A DNA stretch of 64,000 nt from positions 27,714,001-27,778,000 of the forward strand of contig OZ316891.1 of NCBI GenBank assembly GCA_973895155.1, read 5' to 3'. Position numbers and translations under genes: made by a program. The notes beneath the pieces were generated by a model. That model was not told the DNA's origin. It saw only the letters and a list, made by a program, of their open reading frames with translations, and made no database searches. The stretch comes from Marsupella aquatica (Eukaryota > Marchantiophyta). This document shows positions 34,376 to 46,373 of the stretch, one piece after another (the first letter of the stretch is position 1; every line of letters begins with the position of its first letter).

Positions 34376-37300
34376 ATGGCGCTGGAAGAGGATCATGACG
34401 AGGCACTGGTGGTGGACTGGAGGGCCGGTTCCTATTACACGGAGAAGTTGATCGTGGTGCCTCTGCCTGAGCAGCACCAGCAGAGCATTCTGCCGTTCAA
34501 GCAGAAGAAGGCCACATCGTCAGGTGATACGGCTACGACTAACAAAATGACGAGGATTGCAAATGCTACGGCTGAGTGTATGACAGTGGTTAAGAACGAA
34601 AGCCCGTTGAAAGCATCTGGTGGTGGTGGTGGGCATCGAATTGCTGCACCGGTGTTTTATGAGTTGTCCGATTCGGATGGGACTCCGGTTCGTTCTCGCC
34701 CTCCAGCTCGACGTCCGGCCGAGCGCATAGCACCAATGGCCAAACCTGCGTCAATTTCTTGGAACGAGAAAGCTATCCCGGGTCTGGTGCGCTCCTCTTT
34801 GCATAGTTGATTCGTTTTTGTCACCACCTATCCTTACGTTGTTGTGTTTCCAGTGTGGCTGCGCGTCTCCCATGTTCGAACGGGGATGTAGAGGTTGCAA
34901 TTGAGAGCTTGCAAGATAGACGGGATGAGAAACCGAGTTTAGAACCGTCTAGGCAATTTCGACGCGGGTACCTTGCGGTGAATTATCAGTTCTAACGGAC
35001 AGCTAAGGGGATTGGATGGGACATATAGTATGGCTTTGCGGTTTATGCTATGCAATGCCAGTAACTATTAGCGAATCAGAGGCTGGTTCGCGTTTTGGCG
35101 GGGGAATTTCAGTATTGGATTGCTGCATGCCATTCATTTCTCATTTTAACTAGGATTCACTGTAGACTAAGCTTTTGTCTCGTTTGGCGTAGTGTTTCGA
35201 ATTCGTTATCCCGCGCATCATCACGTGCTTGCCGACTTTGAGATTTTCCTAAAATTTCAGTGTAACCCATAGACAATCGTCTAGCTGGATCTGTGCTCAT
35301 CTAGCTTTATTGGTTGTTCCTCAGAAGTCTTCGTTATTGATTCTGATTCGGATGAAGAGGTCACCCGCAAGGCCACATTCAAATCCTCTGTAGGCTTGGA
35401 GAAACTCAGGCAACCAATTACGCAAGGAGGCTCGCAGGGGAAGGTTGACTCGCAAATCGTCGAACCCTCTGCAAAGGTGGAGAAACTCAGAGAATCTGTT
35501 TCGCAAGAAGGTTTGCTGGAGAGATCCACTTCTCTTGATGAGATGGGGATGGAGAGCTTGAAATTCTCTGGAATGGTGGATATGCTCAGAGAATCAGTTC
35601 CGCTGGGATGCATTCTAGGGAAGGAACCTTCTGTAGGTAGTAAGAGAATGATGGACTTGACCTCCTGCGGGACAGATGTGCAGGTGGCCTTAGAAGCAGT
35701 GACAGCTTATGTAGCTGATCTTCCTACACGGTTTGAAGATGATTCCCAGACGGCCGGTCCGTCCATTACATTGTGCTCCAAACCAACCGGGATGAGGGTC
35801 GGCAATGTGGGTACATGCAATGATTATCCGCAGACCGTCTGTGGCTCTGATAAGCTCCTGGACTGTGCTGCTGAAGTTCCGAAGGTGATTGCTCCATCTG
35901 TGGAAGCGATAAGAGATTTCTTGCTAGGAACCGCTCCAGTCTGCGCCGGTGAGGAGGATAACAAGATGAGCACTCCTTTTCGGCCAGCAATTCACGAATT
36001 GTCCAGTGATGACGATGGTTGCAACTCGGACCCAGAATGGCTGCACCACGACGGAAAGCCAATTTCCACAATGGGCGGCCGAAAAAGGGTGGGTTCTTTG
36101 CCTTACAATTGTGAAGATGGGGAGCAATTTCTGCCAAATCTAGGAGGAAACGGCGGGGTGAGCGATCGTATGGCGGGTGAGGAAAGGCCACTACGGAATC
36201 TACCTGGTTTCGAATCTCACGAGTACGGGCGGCAGAAGAAAAGGAGGAGCTCTCCTGTCCAGGGAGCGATTTTAAGTTTGTCCAGCGATGACGATGGCTG
36301 CGGTTCAGAACCGTCGTGGCTGCGCGATTATCAGCCAGTACCTATAAGGGGCAGCCTGAACACTGGAGTTTCTTCGGCTTGCGAGTTTAGGGGTCAGGGA
36401 AGTCACGAGCAATTTTTGCCTACTTCAGTTGGAATCAGCGAGGTGGGCGATCATAGTGCGGGCAGGAGGAGACCGTTAATGCAAATACCCGGCTTCGAGT
36501 CTCCCGAGAAGTGGGAAACCCCCATTTCTTCAAGTGCGAACGATCTTGATTCTGCTGAGGAAGCGCCAAAGAAAAAACGTGGCAGAGCCAAAAAGTTACC
36601 AGTATCGGAAGACGAGCTGGCTGCCAGAGAAGCACAGAAGCAGAGAGAGCGGGAGTTGAAGAAAGCACGGCAAGAAGAGGAGAAGAGAGAAAGAGAACAG
36701 AAGAGAGAGGTACTTTTCTACTTTACGTACTTCTAAAATTTGAAAGGAGTGAGTTCTCCGACAACAGACTCGCTGGGCGCCGGCTCAAATTGAGCCAAGT
36801 GAGTTCGTTCTACATTTTTTGAATGTTGGTAGTCAGAGCTAGAGCCTAGAGTATGATCTATTTGTTTGAAGTCAATACGAAGGTGACGGTATAGACAATT
36901 TTTTGTACTTCCTGCCAGTGCCAGAGATGGCTCTCCGTGCCTTGCTTTGAAGTAGATCATTTTTAGGATTTTTCACACCACAGCTTACATTGTCTTCAAA
37001 TCGGTATTACAATAGGCATTCACCTACTTAGATCTGTCCGGTGCGTACTCTTAATGGCTTTTCATCTGTTCAGGTGTTTCTGGTTAATAATCACTTACTA
37101 CAGTACACAAATCTACAAATGGTTCAACTAGATGGGAACTGAGACTTGGATTTTTTAGTCGTTTCTTTCCTGACACCCTATTATCTTGAGATGAGTATCG
37201 TTGCCTTTGGACCCTGTTATATCTCTCTCGGTAGCCAGGAGCCAACGACCGGTCCACGTTATCATCGACACTGAACATCAGTTTAGGGAGACCTGCTTTC

Positions 37301-40201
37301 TCCACGATGGGTTATTGCGAATTGCAAATCCTTTTGTCAAATCTTAGCACGGCATTTTCTGGTGCAGGAGCTGAAAAGGCAGAAAGAAGCTTCAAAGGTG
37401 GACGCTGCAGACAAAAGGCGCACAGAGAAGGAGAGTGAAAAATGGAGAAAGGGGAAGTTTGCACTGCAGAACACAACAGTGTATCTCCATAACTCAGTAG
37501 TTGAGATGAACCCCTTGGGAGGTAAGTACCGGGTCGCTCTACAGTCTCTGTACGTGCTTGCCTTTGCTGTTCGTACTCGTAGTTTAGAAGTGGTTCGGTA
37601 GGCATATTTTTTGCCTTCTTTTGCCCTCAAGTGCAAGCTTTTTGTATCCGAGTGGGTGCTGATGGTGCTGCTTTATCGAAAAAGACGTGGATGAGAATGT
37701 GTTTCCTAATGATGTGAGCGATGTGAGCAGCTCTCCTAGTAGGTGAACTTTGTGCAAAACGTTACGCTTACAAATGTGAAGATCTTCCAATCAAGAACGT
37801 CATTATATGGAGAATGAAGCGGCCTTCGGCAGATTCTCAGGTAGAGACAGAGGGACTTGGAAGTCAGGCAGACGGCGTAATGAACTCACAACTCAGTACC
37901 TCTCAGGTATGACATGTTCTAAGGATTTCGGAACCGGTGCTTGTCCTGGGGTGTGTAATCTTTCTTTCAAGGGGAAAGCATTCTCGTTTTTTGAGATGGT
38001 CAGTATCCTGTGTGTAGCAGATGAAGGTGGGACAAGGAAAGTATGGAAGTAGCCACTATTGAACAAAGTACTTCCTGGTCTTTTACAGGTGGCAGTTGGG
38101 GACGTGGAAATGGAATATGTGGTTGTTGTGTACCAAGGCGAAGACTTCGCAAAACTTGTGGCAGAGAAAAGACACGAGGCTGATATCTCTACGATTCGGA
38201 AGCAATACCCCACATACTATATCTGTTACCTCATCAGCGGCTTAAAGAAGTATTTAAAGAAGATGTAGGTCGGCATACGTATATATTTTTCTTTCCCCTT
38301 AAATTTGTTTGGCAAAGCCTAGATTTGTACTTGCCTTTTTCATGAAACTTTGGGCACTCATTCTTTGATTTCAGATGAGCACTTTCCTCTAGACTAAGAC
38401 GTTCCTTCCTCTTTACACTAGTAAAGCCGAGATTGCAGGCAACTAATTTAAAGCGAAACTGACATTGGTACGGATATGTTTTATGTAGGGAGCAAAAGCA
38501 ATATAAGACAGGTGATCAACGCTGGACACGGCCAAATGTTGAGCAGGTCAGTTGTGTTTGATTTTCTGCTACGAGAACTCTTGAAAAGTTCATGCAGAGT
38601 GTTTGACTACAAAATTGACACTGACATACTTCGTAATATTGTGCCTCCCTGTTTCTACATCTAGGTATCGTCGTTACTATCGTGCGCTTACTTGTTGCCG
38701 GCCAATCAGAGAAATAGTACAGTGCATTGTGAACACGATCTATATGCAACATCGTAACGGTTTGATTGCTGATAAACTAAATGTACTTGATTAATGTATG
38801 AAGGGATCTCTTTCCTAATGCTCATTAATATCCTTCTTGACAGGTTCTAGCAGAGTTCATTACACATCACCATGGTGTCAACTTTCGCCTGTGTATAGAT
38901 GAATCTGAGATTGCGGATTATGTAGCTGGATTAACTCGCAGTCTTGCTGAGTATCCGTTCAAGTATGTCCCACTTCATCCTCCCTCTCAATCGACTCTTA
39001 TTCGAGATGATTCCTGTGTAGCGACTTTCTATACTCAAGAAGACAACTATCTTAGTTTTGGGAGTTTGTCGAGTTGGTACGTCAGTCAATAGTTTTGAAC
39101 CCTGATCTACTAGTTTTCATGAGTAGTACTAGTGCCATCTCCAGTTTTCGGACATCGGACATCGATGTATGTGGGTCTTCGGAAGACGCCACAGCAATGA
39201 ACCTAGTACTCTCACTTTACACTCTCTCCATAGCCATCCTTGCCATCCCTTTGGAATTCGTGACCGCTAAGTTGTTTGAATTATGACCTGCAAGAATGTT
39301 CCGAAAGCTCTAGTCATCACCCTCAACTCATCGGAATGGAACACAGAGTTCTGTTGCTGTAGACCATTCGTTTATGTCTTAAATCTTTCCTGCATTTTAA
39401 ATGGTGTCTGATCTCGGATGCAGAAAAAAGTTGACTTCTATATCTGTTCAAGCTAATGGAGAGCACGTGAAGAAGGGTGATGCAAACTACCATATCATTA
39501 AGAAGAGTACTTGGTATGTCTGCTTCTAAGCCAGAGTTCAGTTTAAAGGGACCAAAAGATAAATCTTTTTCTAAAACTGGTGGACATTCTTTGACAATCG
39601 ATAAGCGCATCACCATCTGTTCTCTTCCTTACGTTGCTAAAAGTGCCAGTTAACCTGTGCCGTGTTCAGGATGAAATTTCTGGTTGCGATCGGAGGCGTG
39701 AGCGGAAATATAGCAGTAGCAGTTGCACAAGAATATCCTACAATGCGAGCGCTCCTAAAGGCTTATCTCGACCCTTATAGAGCAGTATGTACATGCTGAC
39801 CTCTTAAAATTGGTGTGCTTGGTCAAATGTATTTCAAATTGAGCTACTTGCAGTTCTACACTTGTTTATGTCATCTAGAGTATGCTGGGAGGTTTTCGTT
39901 CTGATTCATACTGCGTTAGACATTCACATTTCTCTCATGGTATCTAGACATAGAAGGTCTCCAAATGGCTTTCTTCATAGCTGCTGGGCACAGGACGTTG
40001 AACTTCCCTTTGAATTTTACTTCTCTTTTTATTATCCAGGTTCGTGACAAGGAAAGGCTTCTTGAAGATATTTTGAAGGACACTGCAGACCGTCAAAGAG
40101 TTGGGCCAGTTATTTCGAAACGTATATATCGAGTATTGACGGCAAAAGATGGTAATCTAAACACTAAGGAAGTTGATGAAGGAGCAGACCATTTCACTTG
40201 A
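34376..40201 (+). CDS. EME1: EME1, partner subunit of the MUS81 structure-specific endonuclease, 10 exons
   Basis: EME1 pairs with MUS81 in the nucleus to cut branched recombination and replication intermediates (family knowledge). Exons: 34376-34781, 35325-36709, 37368-37521, 37731-37906, 38089-38264, 38489-38546, 38844-38962, 39424-39513, 39670-39784, 40040-40201; phases close to 2841 nt, 946 residues, against about 550 in Arabidopsis as I recall. The C-terminal third aligns with plant EME1: EKWRKGKFAL, ALLVGELCAKRYAYK, KNVIIWRMKRP, the degenerate XPF-type nuclease fold EYVVVVYQGEDFAKLVAEKR, YPTYYICYL, GDQRWTRPNVEQVLAEF, LCIDESEIADYVAGLTRSLA and the helix-hairpin-helix region IGGVSGNIAVAVAQEYPTMR. 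The catalytic ERK motif is absent, as expected for EME1. The extra length is N-terminal: acidic SUMO-interaction-like motifs, internal repeats, the basic stretch KKKRGRAKK near residue 551, and a charged coiled coil at about 560-640. Intron 1 has a weak donor (gtctgg). Confidence 0.95.
35984..36535 (+). repeat. EME1: Internal duplication of about 90 codons inside EME1 exon 2
   Basis: Two consecutive coding units start at 35984 and 36266. Shared landmarks are LSSDDDGC(N/G)S(D/E)P(E/S)WL, EQFLP, AG(E/R)(E/R)RPL and (L/I)PGFES, in the same order and at similar spacing. The middle is diverged. This is part of the EME1 N-terminal extension. Confidence 0.85.
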
Positions 40202-43200
40202 GAAGTTTGAATGATGGCTGAGAAATTCTGAGGGCAAACAAGGATTGCCCTGGTGTTTTCCTCTACCTTAAGTATTGTTCGGGTAAGGGCAGTGCCCCTT
40301 TTCAATTGTGGGCCGGCTGTCCTTGACTCAAATTGTAATATAACAAAATTCAGCATTGGGGAACTAGTGCAGCGTGAATTGAACCTCAGGCAAGTATCCT
40401 TGTAAGGTCATTGTATTGCCTTTGCACAGTGGAGTGGCCAAGGATCTTATTGGCTGTCGCTGGATCTCTGAGTTCATTTAAATTTGTAGTTCGTCTCCAC
40501 GAAGCACCTTGCAGTGCACCGCCCACTGCATATAGTCATTGTTGCAAGACTAGTCGTCGACGGACAATTACTCCAGGTTTTGGGCAATGTTACCTGAGGA
40601 GTCGTGCCAAGTCTAATTGAAGAGACTCCGTCATCTTTGACATGTTTGTGTCTAGTCCGGCCCAGGATATTTGTTGTGAACAGTGTAATGGAACAGAGTC
40701 TTTTTGGATTCAGCAGCTGAGGTGTCTTTTCAGGACTAGTGTCTCATTCATCCATCCACGATTCAATCAGTCTTGATCAGGATGGAGGTCAGACATAAGT
40801 ATCGAGCCTCCGAGCCTGGATTTCCACTTGAGTGGGATTTACTATTTAGGCAAACGTCTGAAACAATTTCATCTCCAGCAAGCTCTTTTGCTCTCCGCCA
40901 ACTTTTTGTTTTTCTTGAGCTGAACTGACATCGCTACTGAGAATTGAGCATGCCGTAGTTGGGATGGTCTCACAGCAAAGGAAAAATATCCCTTGAATGG
41001 GTGAGCCCCTGACCATCGTATACCATCTGGAAACAAGCTTTGGGTCTGACTACATCGAAAACGTGGAATGTGATAGATCCATCCGTCTCATGCAAACGTG
41101 GAATCTTTAGTTGTTTATATAAGAGATGGGGACCCTTTGAAGCCCACTCAAGCAGCTGGCAAGTGTGACTTTTCAACTGTGGATCTGCATGGATCTTGCA
41201 TGCCAAGCATATCACAACTGCGCTTGGACAGAATGATCTGAAATAAGTGAGAAGCAAACTAAGCAGTCGCTTTTCTGGACCTAGTATTATTTTACAGAGT
41301 ACTCTCCAAATGATTTGTTCTCATAATGTCCTCTTGTGTGGCCCTAGTGTCCCCTTGTGTGAGAGCATACACACTGTTGCCTTCCATTGGGGTTATGACC
41401 AATACAGTGGACCATGGCTAAGTGCAGATCCCCCACTCGTGCTCTCCAAGTGCAAGCTCCTAGGCAAGACGCACCAAGCTTGCACTTGTCCGAGCCCTGA
41501 CTATGTCATATGTTGTGCGCATAAACATAGTTACATAACAATACATCACTTGTCACATATTCAAGCACAGTTATAATTCAACAGTTTGTCCAAAATTTAC
41601 AATAATTTCCACAATAATTTTCAATTGTGCAAATCAAACAATGATGTATGTCAAGTTTCAAAGAATCCATGTTATATGCACACAACTTGGTCAACCATAC
41701 CACAGTCAGTCACTAGAGCTTGTGAGAGATAATTATCCCCTTGTGTTTGTTCAAAGGCTTGGCTCCAATCACCACCCAATTCCTTGATGTACCTCTGTTC
41801 TTGCCATGAAGGTGAGATGGCCGACTGGAGCGGTGCACTTCAGATGCACTGGCCCTGCTTCCAAAAAATGGGGGTAAGGGTTGGAAAAAGGGGCAAAATA
41901 GAAAGACTCCCTAAGGCAAAGGGAAATCAACCCGAGAGATTGAGCAAGTCTCCAATTTGATTGAGAACTTAGGTGAGAGGAACCCAAGTAAAGTGATCCT
42001 CTAGATTGGAAATGATCCTCATTCAGAGTCTAAGGACCTACTTTTTTGAGATATCTCTCACCAAATACATGAGATAGATGGAATGGTGGGCTGGCCAGAA
42101 AAGCAGAGATATTTTGAGGTAATGGAGCGCCACAAAAGGAAGATGATAAGAAGTTGAAAGATTCTCAAATGGACTGCAAAGGATAACATTGGGACTCCAA
42201 TGGACCAAGCATTGACACCCCAAAACAATGTTGAGCATTTAAACAAAAAGTGTCATATTAGACCTATGTGTAAACTCATGACTTTTGTATGTGCTGGTGC
42301 TTGTTTTGAAAAACTTTGAACTATCTTTTCACAGTGATTTGATTGCCGAACAAATTTTCATGTGAATATTTTCTTTCTTGCTGCTTTCTTCATTTAGTGC
42401 CACAATAAAAAAAGACAGCCACATGTCCAGCCTGGTTAAAAAGGTTTGCGGATAGGTTATTTTTTGAAAGTTTTCTGCAAAAATTGCACAGAAAGTCAAA
42501 CATTATGGATAGGTCCATTTAAGTAACACATAGTGTTTCAGAGTGGTCCACGCTGGTCGCCGTAGTTCATCTGAGCGTCTTCCTAAACAGCAATGATAGT
42601 CCATGGGAGGTTCAGTTTCAAGAACAGAAGGAAAGGGGGAAAAAACCTTATTAGGGGAGTTGGAATATAATGATCTATTTAAGCTCTCAAAAGTGAAACC
42701 CCCATGGACCACTAAGTTTGACCAAATGCCCCAAGTAAACGGACCAGCGCAACCCAGATGGGCTGCACAATATCCTTTTTGAACTCAGACAGCACTTGTT
42801 CTTGGTAAAAAATCCATGCTTTTCTGGTCAACAATAGCCTGGTCCACGAGGGTTGCAAGGTTCACAAGAGTGGTCCATCTGAGCATTCCTTTCCGCGCTC
42901 TCAGAGTTGGAGGACCTACTACTACTACTGTGCAGTTTCTCACGCTGTACGGTGCGTGATCAAGTTGCCGCCGTCGCAGTCGCAGTACCGTATACAAACC
43001 GTGGTTGTATGTTCCGTTCCGTTCCGGTCATGTTCGGAGTCCGTATGTTCTGTTCCATTCCGTTCTGTTCCGTTCCGTTCAGGATTTGGTTATTTGCTGC
43101 TGACGCGTTACAATGGGCCGAAGAAATATACATACGCAAAAGTACGGGGCCGCGACTGACTACTGTCTCGGCGTGGCGGGCCGGGGGTGTGGCGGGGGGC

Positions 43201-44757
43201 CGGTCATGGGCGTACGGCGGCCCTGGGGGTGGGGTTTTGGTTGGCCAGGCGAGAGGAGGGGAATGCAAGGCCGAGGTGCAGAATTCTCTCTAGTGGACAT
43301 GTACACTAACATGACTGGAGCCTAATACACTAGGGGGTCTTAAACTCAAATCTGGGAGGGAGGCTGGCCATGGGGGTATCTGTCCTGACGGGAGGGGGTT
43401 ATAGCCAGGCGAAAGAGGAAGGAGGTTAAAAAATCACTCCAGTGGGGCATTTTAATCTGCTATTTCCCCATGTTTTTGGTCAGCTGCTGTGGGAAATGTC
43501 AGTCCTTGACCTTGACCAAAGTTCAACCTGTGGGCAAACTTAAATGGGGGGGATTTTTCTAGAGAGTCTAAGGAAAGAGGTCAAGGTGGCCACGCATTGA
43601 AAAATAAACTGTTAGATTCTCCTAGATTCAAGGAGAACGTCTAGATTTGGACCCTAGGCCAAGTATCTATTTGGTGATTTTATGAAAAAATACCAATATA
43701 TTTCCTTTGTGCTAGTAAGTAATTGGAGCCCGGATGGACCTCCATGTCTGAAAAAACGCTTCGATAGACTTTACAAGTAGGATGGATCCCAATGAAATTA
43801 ATTCAGTTTTTGGCTTATTCTGGAAATTTGGAGGTCTCTCAATTCTTAGGATTGTTTGAATATATCAGGCTCATTGGAAAACTATTTCTAAGCTGTCTCT
43901 AAGTAACCCCAAAACAGCCAATTCTATTGGATATCAAGGGAGTTATTGAAAATTGAAGTAAGCTGGTCAAATAACTTTTGGAAATTATAGCAAGAGCAGA
44001 CAAGAGCAGATAGGTAGTGATTCACAGCTCTCCTATTTCATAATGAAAACTAGAAATATTAGACCACATCTTTCAAAGCAGCTTCTAATGAGCCCAATTA
44101 CAGCTATTCCCTTCAATATTATGGGAGATACCAAAGGTCAGAATTTATTCTTAAAGTTTTGATGGAAATGAGAAGGGTGTGGTCGAGGTATTCTATAATG
44201 CGAACAAACAGGAATTTTGTTAGCAAGGGGAGTATTGTTAGCAAGACACTTGTGGTTTTAAATTTCTTTTGATTTTTTCTGCTTTTCTATTTTTTGTGTG
44301 TTTTTTATGACTCCAAATGGCTAGCGAGATAGCTAGCAAAAAGAGGAGTCCCCAAAATGGATGTTATCAACAAGGTTCCTGTTAGCGAGACAATTGCATA
44401 TAAAAAAATTAGGGGTCATGTGAGGAATTTTTTTGCTCATGCGAGGAAAATTTCTACTGTTTCCTCGCACTCTACAATGACCTTGTGTGGTCAAGTAAAG
44501 ATGTAAAAGTAACCAGGGTCCATAGAAGTTGCATGGTTCACAATCTCTGTCCATCCAAGCTTCAACTGGGCCATTCTGTGGGTAACAATTTGGCCAATTT
44601 ATTAGCCAAAGAGAAAGTGGCAGCCCCCCACCTCGAAAGGCACCCCCGTCCAGGCGATATCACATGCTTCATGCCCCCCTCAGCCGCATTCATACCCTGC
44701 GAGCGTTGCCTGCACTAGGCTCCCACCGCGGCCCCACCGCCCTCCTGGCTCCTCACT
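40202..44757. other. EME1-MYB intergenic region
   Basis: The first few hundred bases should hold the EME1 3' untranslated region. The rest has no recognisable gene. A (GTTCC)-type low-complexity tract lies at 43007-43082, followed by a GC-rich patch to 43280. From 43.3 to 44.4 kb the DNA is AT-rich with no array. The last 300 bp before the TATA box are C-rich and belong to the MYB promoter. Confidence 0.5.
43007..43082. repeat. Degenerate GTTCC/TTCCG pentamer tract
   Basis: Repeated gttccgttccg units with substitutions across about 75 bp. Confidence 0.8.
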
Positions 44758-44764
44758 TATAAAA
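44758..44764 (+). promoter_or_regulatory. TATA box of the R2R3-MYB gene
   Basis: TATAAAA followed by GG, in the context cttataaaaggcc, sits just upstream of a long CT-rich run (44776-44890). This is the usual plant arrangement of TATA box then Y-patch. It implies transcription starts near 44790. Confidence 0.7.
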
Positions 44765-45134
44765 GGCCACCACCTCGTCCCCTCACACCCTTTGCATTGC
44801 GGCCCCCAATCCCCACCTCCCTGCCTCCCTTTCTCCCCCCCTCTCTCTCCCTCTCTCTCCCTCTCTCTCCCTCACTCCCTCCCTCAACTCCCGCCGCACG
44901 CACCCCACCCCCAAAGGCCCAAAGGCCCAAAGGGAGCTTCCGCGATCTTCGGCCTCTTCAGTGACGCGAAGCGAACGCTTTTTCGAAGAACGAGGAAGAG
45001 ATGAAGGAGAGCTGATTGATGCGAAGCGCTGATCTGACGAGCTGATTTCTGAGGAGCTGATGTCTGATGAGCTGAGCTGCGCTGCGCTGCGCCGAGCCGA
45101 GGTGAGCTGAGGTGAGCTGAGGTGAGCTCAATCG

Positions 45135-45326
45135 ATGCTCTCTTTGCGCCTCGCTCGCCGCTGGGCTTGCCGAGCTCCGTCCCTCCAGTCCGAGTCCGGG
45201 AGGAGAGCGACGACGACGACGACGACGAAGACCTCGCATCCACGCTCGCCATCAATCAAACGTCAGCCCGCCTGGCCTAAATTCCTCGGACGCCCCCGTG
45301 CGTGCGTGCGAGTGAGCGTGCGCTAG
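45135..45326 (+). other. Upstream ORF (63 codons) in the MYB leader
   Basis: An ATG-initiated frame starting MLSLRLARRWACRAP lies wholly within the predicted leader. The peptide is Arg/Ser/Thr-rich and resembles nothing I know, so it is more likely to be regulatory, or spliced out, than a functional protein. Confidence 0.3.
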
Positions 45327-46256
45327 CTTGGAGAATGCTAGAGCGATTGAGGCGGAATGATCTTCCTTCCGCGAAGGAGGACGAGCAGCGGTCGGACTCG
45401 GGCAGCAGCAGCAGCTGCTGATGAGCTTACATAACGCAGTCAGTGATATATACATATACGAGAATGGAAGGGCGGTGCCCGGAATCCTGCTCGAGGAAAG
45501 AAGTTAAGTAATGCTGGAGCGAATATGGAGTGAGTGAGTAGTCTGAGGAGCGGTGGCAGCGGCAGCAGCAGCTCGTGTTGATCAGAGTTGGGCGGTGCTG
45601 CGGATGATGCTTCGAGTGTGATGAGAGAGTGAAAGAAATTTCAGATTTTCGATCGGGGAAAATTTCAGAGTGTCCGTCCGTCCGTGGTCCGCTTCCAGCG
45701 CATCCGGAGCCGCTCAGGGAGGAAAGGACGGAGGAACTCTTCGCACTGCTGAGGAATGAACTCATCACACAAGCGTAGAGTGGATGTCGAGAGTCGGGAG
45801 AGAGTCGAGTTAGCTAGCTAGTATCGATTCAGCTCGCTGGGCCACCACTCTGGTTGCATTGCATTGCAGTGGAGTGCAGTGTGAGCTGGCTGAGTTGCGT
45901 GAATCGCGTCATGAGGGAGAGACCGTCGGCGAATTTTCCTCGTGCAAAGTGCGACTAAAGTGTACCCTAACCTCAGAGCACCCTTCAGTAGTCAGATGCT
46001 CCTTTTCACCGTCCGCGTGCAGTAGTTGTGTTGTTGTGGTTCTGGTTGCGGCCGAGCGCATCATTAAGTACGGTTTCAGCGAATTCAATTGTGTCGAGCG
46101 AGGAACCAGCGGGCCGGACGGAAGAGGAGGATCCTTGGGACTTGGGAGCGAGCGAAGAGAACGGTAGAAAGGCGAATGAGCCCCCTCCTCTCCCTTCGCC
46201 TCCTCCGCAGCCGAGCCGGAGCAGCAGCGAACCCAATCGACAGAGATTGTGGGAGC

Positions 46257-46314
46257 CCTGTGTGTGTGTGTGTGTTTGTGAGTGAGTGAATGAGTGAGTG
46301 AGTGAGTGAGTGAG
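46257..46314. repeat. (GT)n then (GAGT)n microsatellite in the MYB leader
   Basis: A GT run from 46257 to 46273 passes into gagtgagtgaatgagtgagt repeats up to 46314, ending 59 bp before the MYB start codon. Confidence 0.9.
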
Positions 46315-46373
46315 GGTGCTGTACAACGACTGTATCTAGCTGATCACGGACGGACAACAACAACGAGGCAAGC

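Larger units (their letters stand above)
44790..46373 (+). promoter_or_regulatory. Long GC-rich 5' leader of the MYB gene
   Basis: About 1.6 kb separates the TATA box from the MYB start codon. It is much more GC-rich than its surroundings. It contains a CT-rich run (44841-44888), three tandem ggtgagctga copies (45099-45128), GACGAC codon-like repeats (45208-45232), and GT then GAGT microsatellites (46257-46314). Upstream ATG frames exist, for example 45135-45326 (63 codons) and a 15-codon frame at 45910. A leader intron could remove some of these. No other gene start is visible here, so I assign the whole block to the MYB. Confidence 0.6.

Noticed and set aside
38489-38511. A 23 bp micro-exon in EME1
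   Set aside because: The first donor considered (gtgatc at 38512) gave a phase that no downstream exon could match; the donor at 38547 resolves it.
38655-38711. A possible extra EME1 exon (YRRYYRALTCCRPIREIV)
   Set aside because: It seemed to supply the conserved RRPP block, but extending exon 6 to 38546 gives GDQRWTRPNVEQ, which fits the family better and keeps phase with exon 7.
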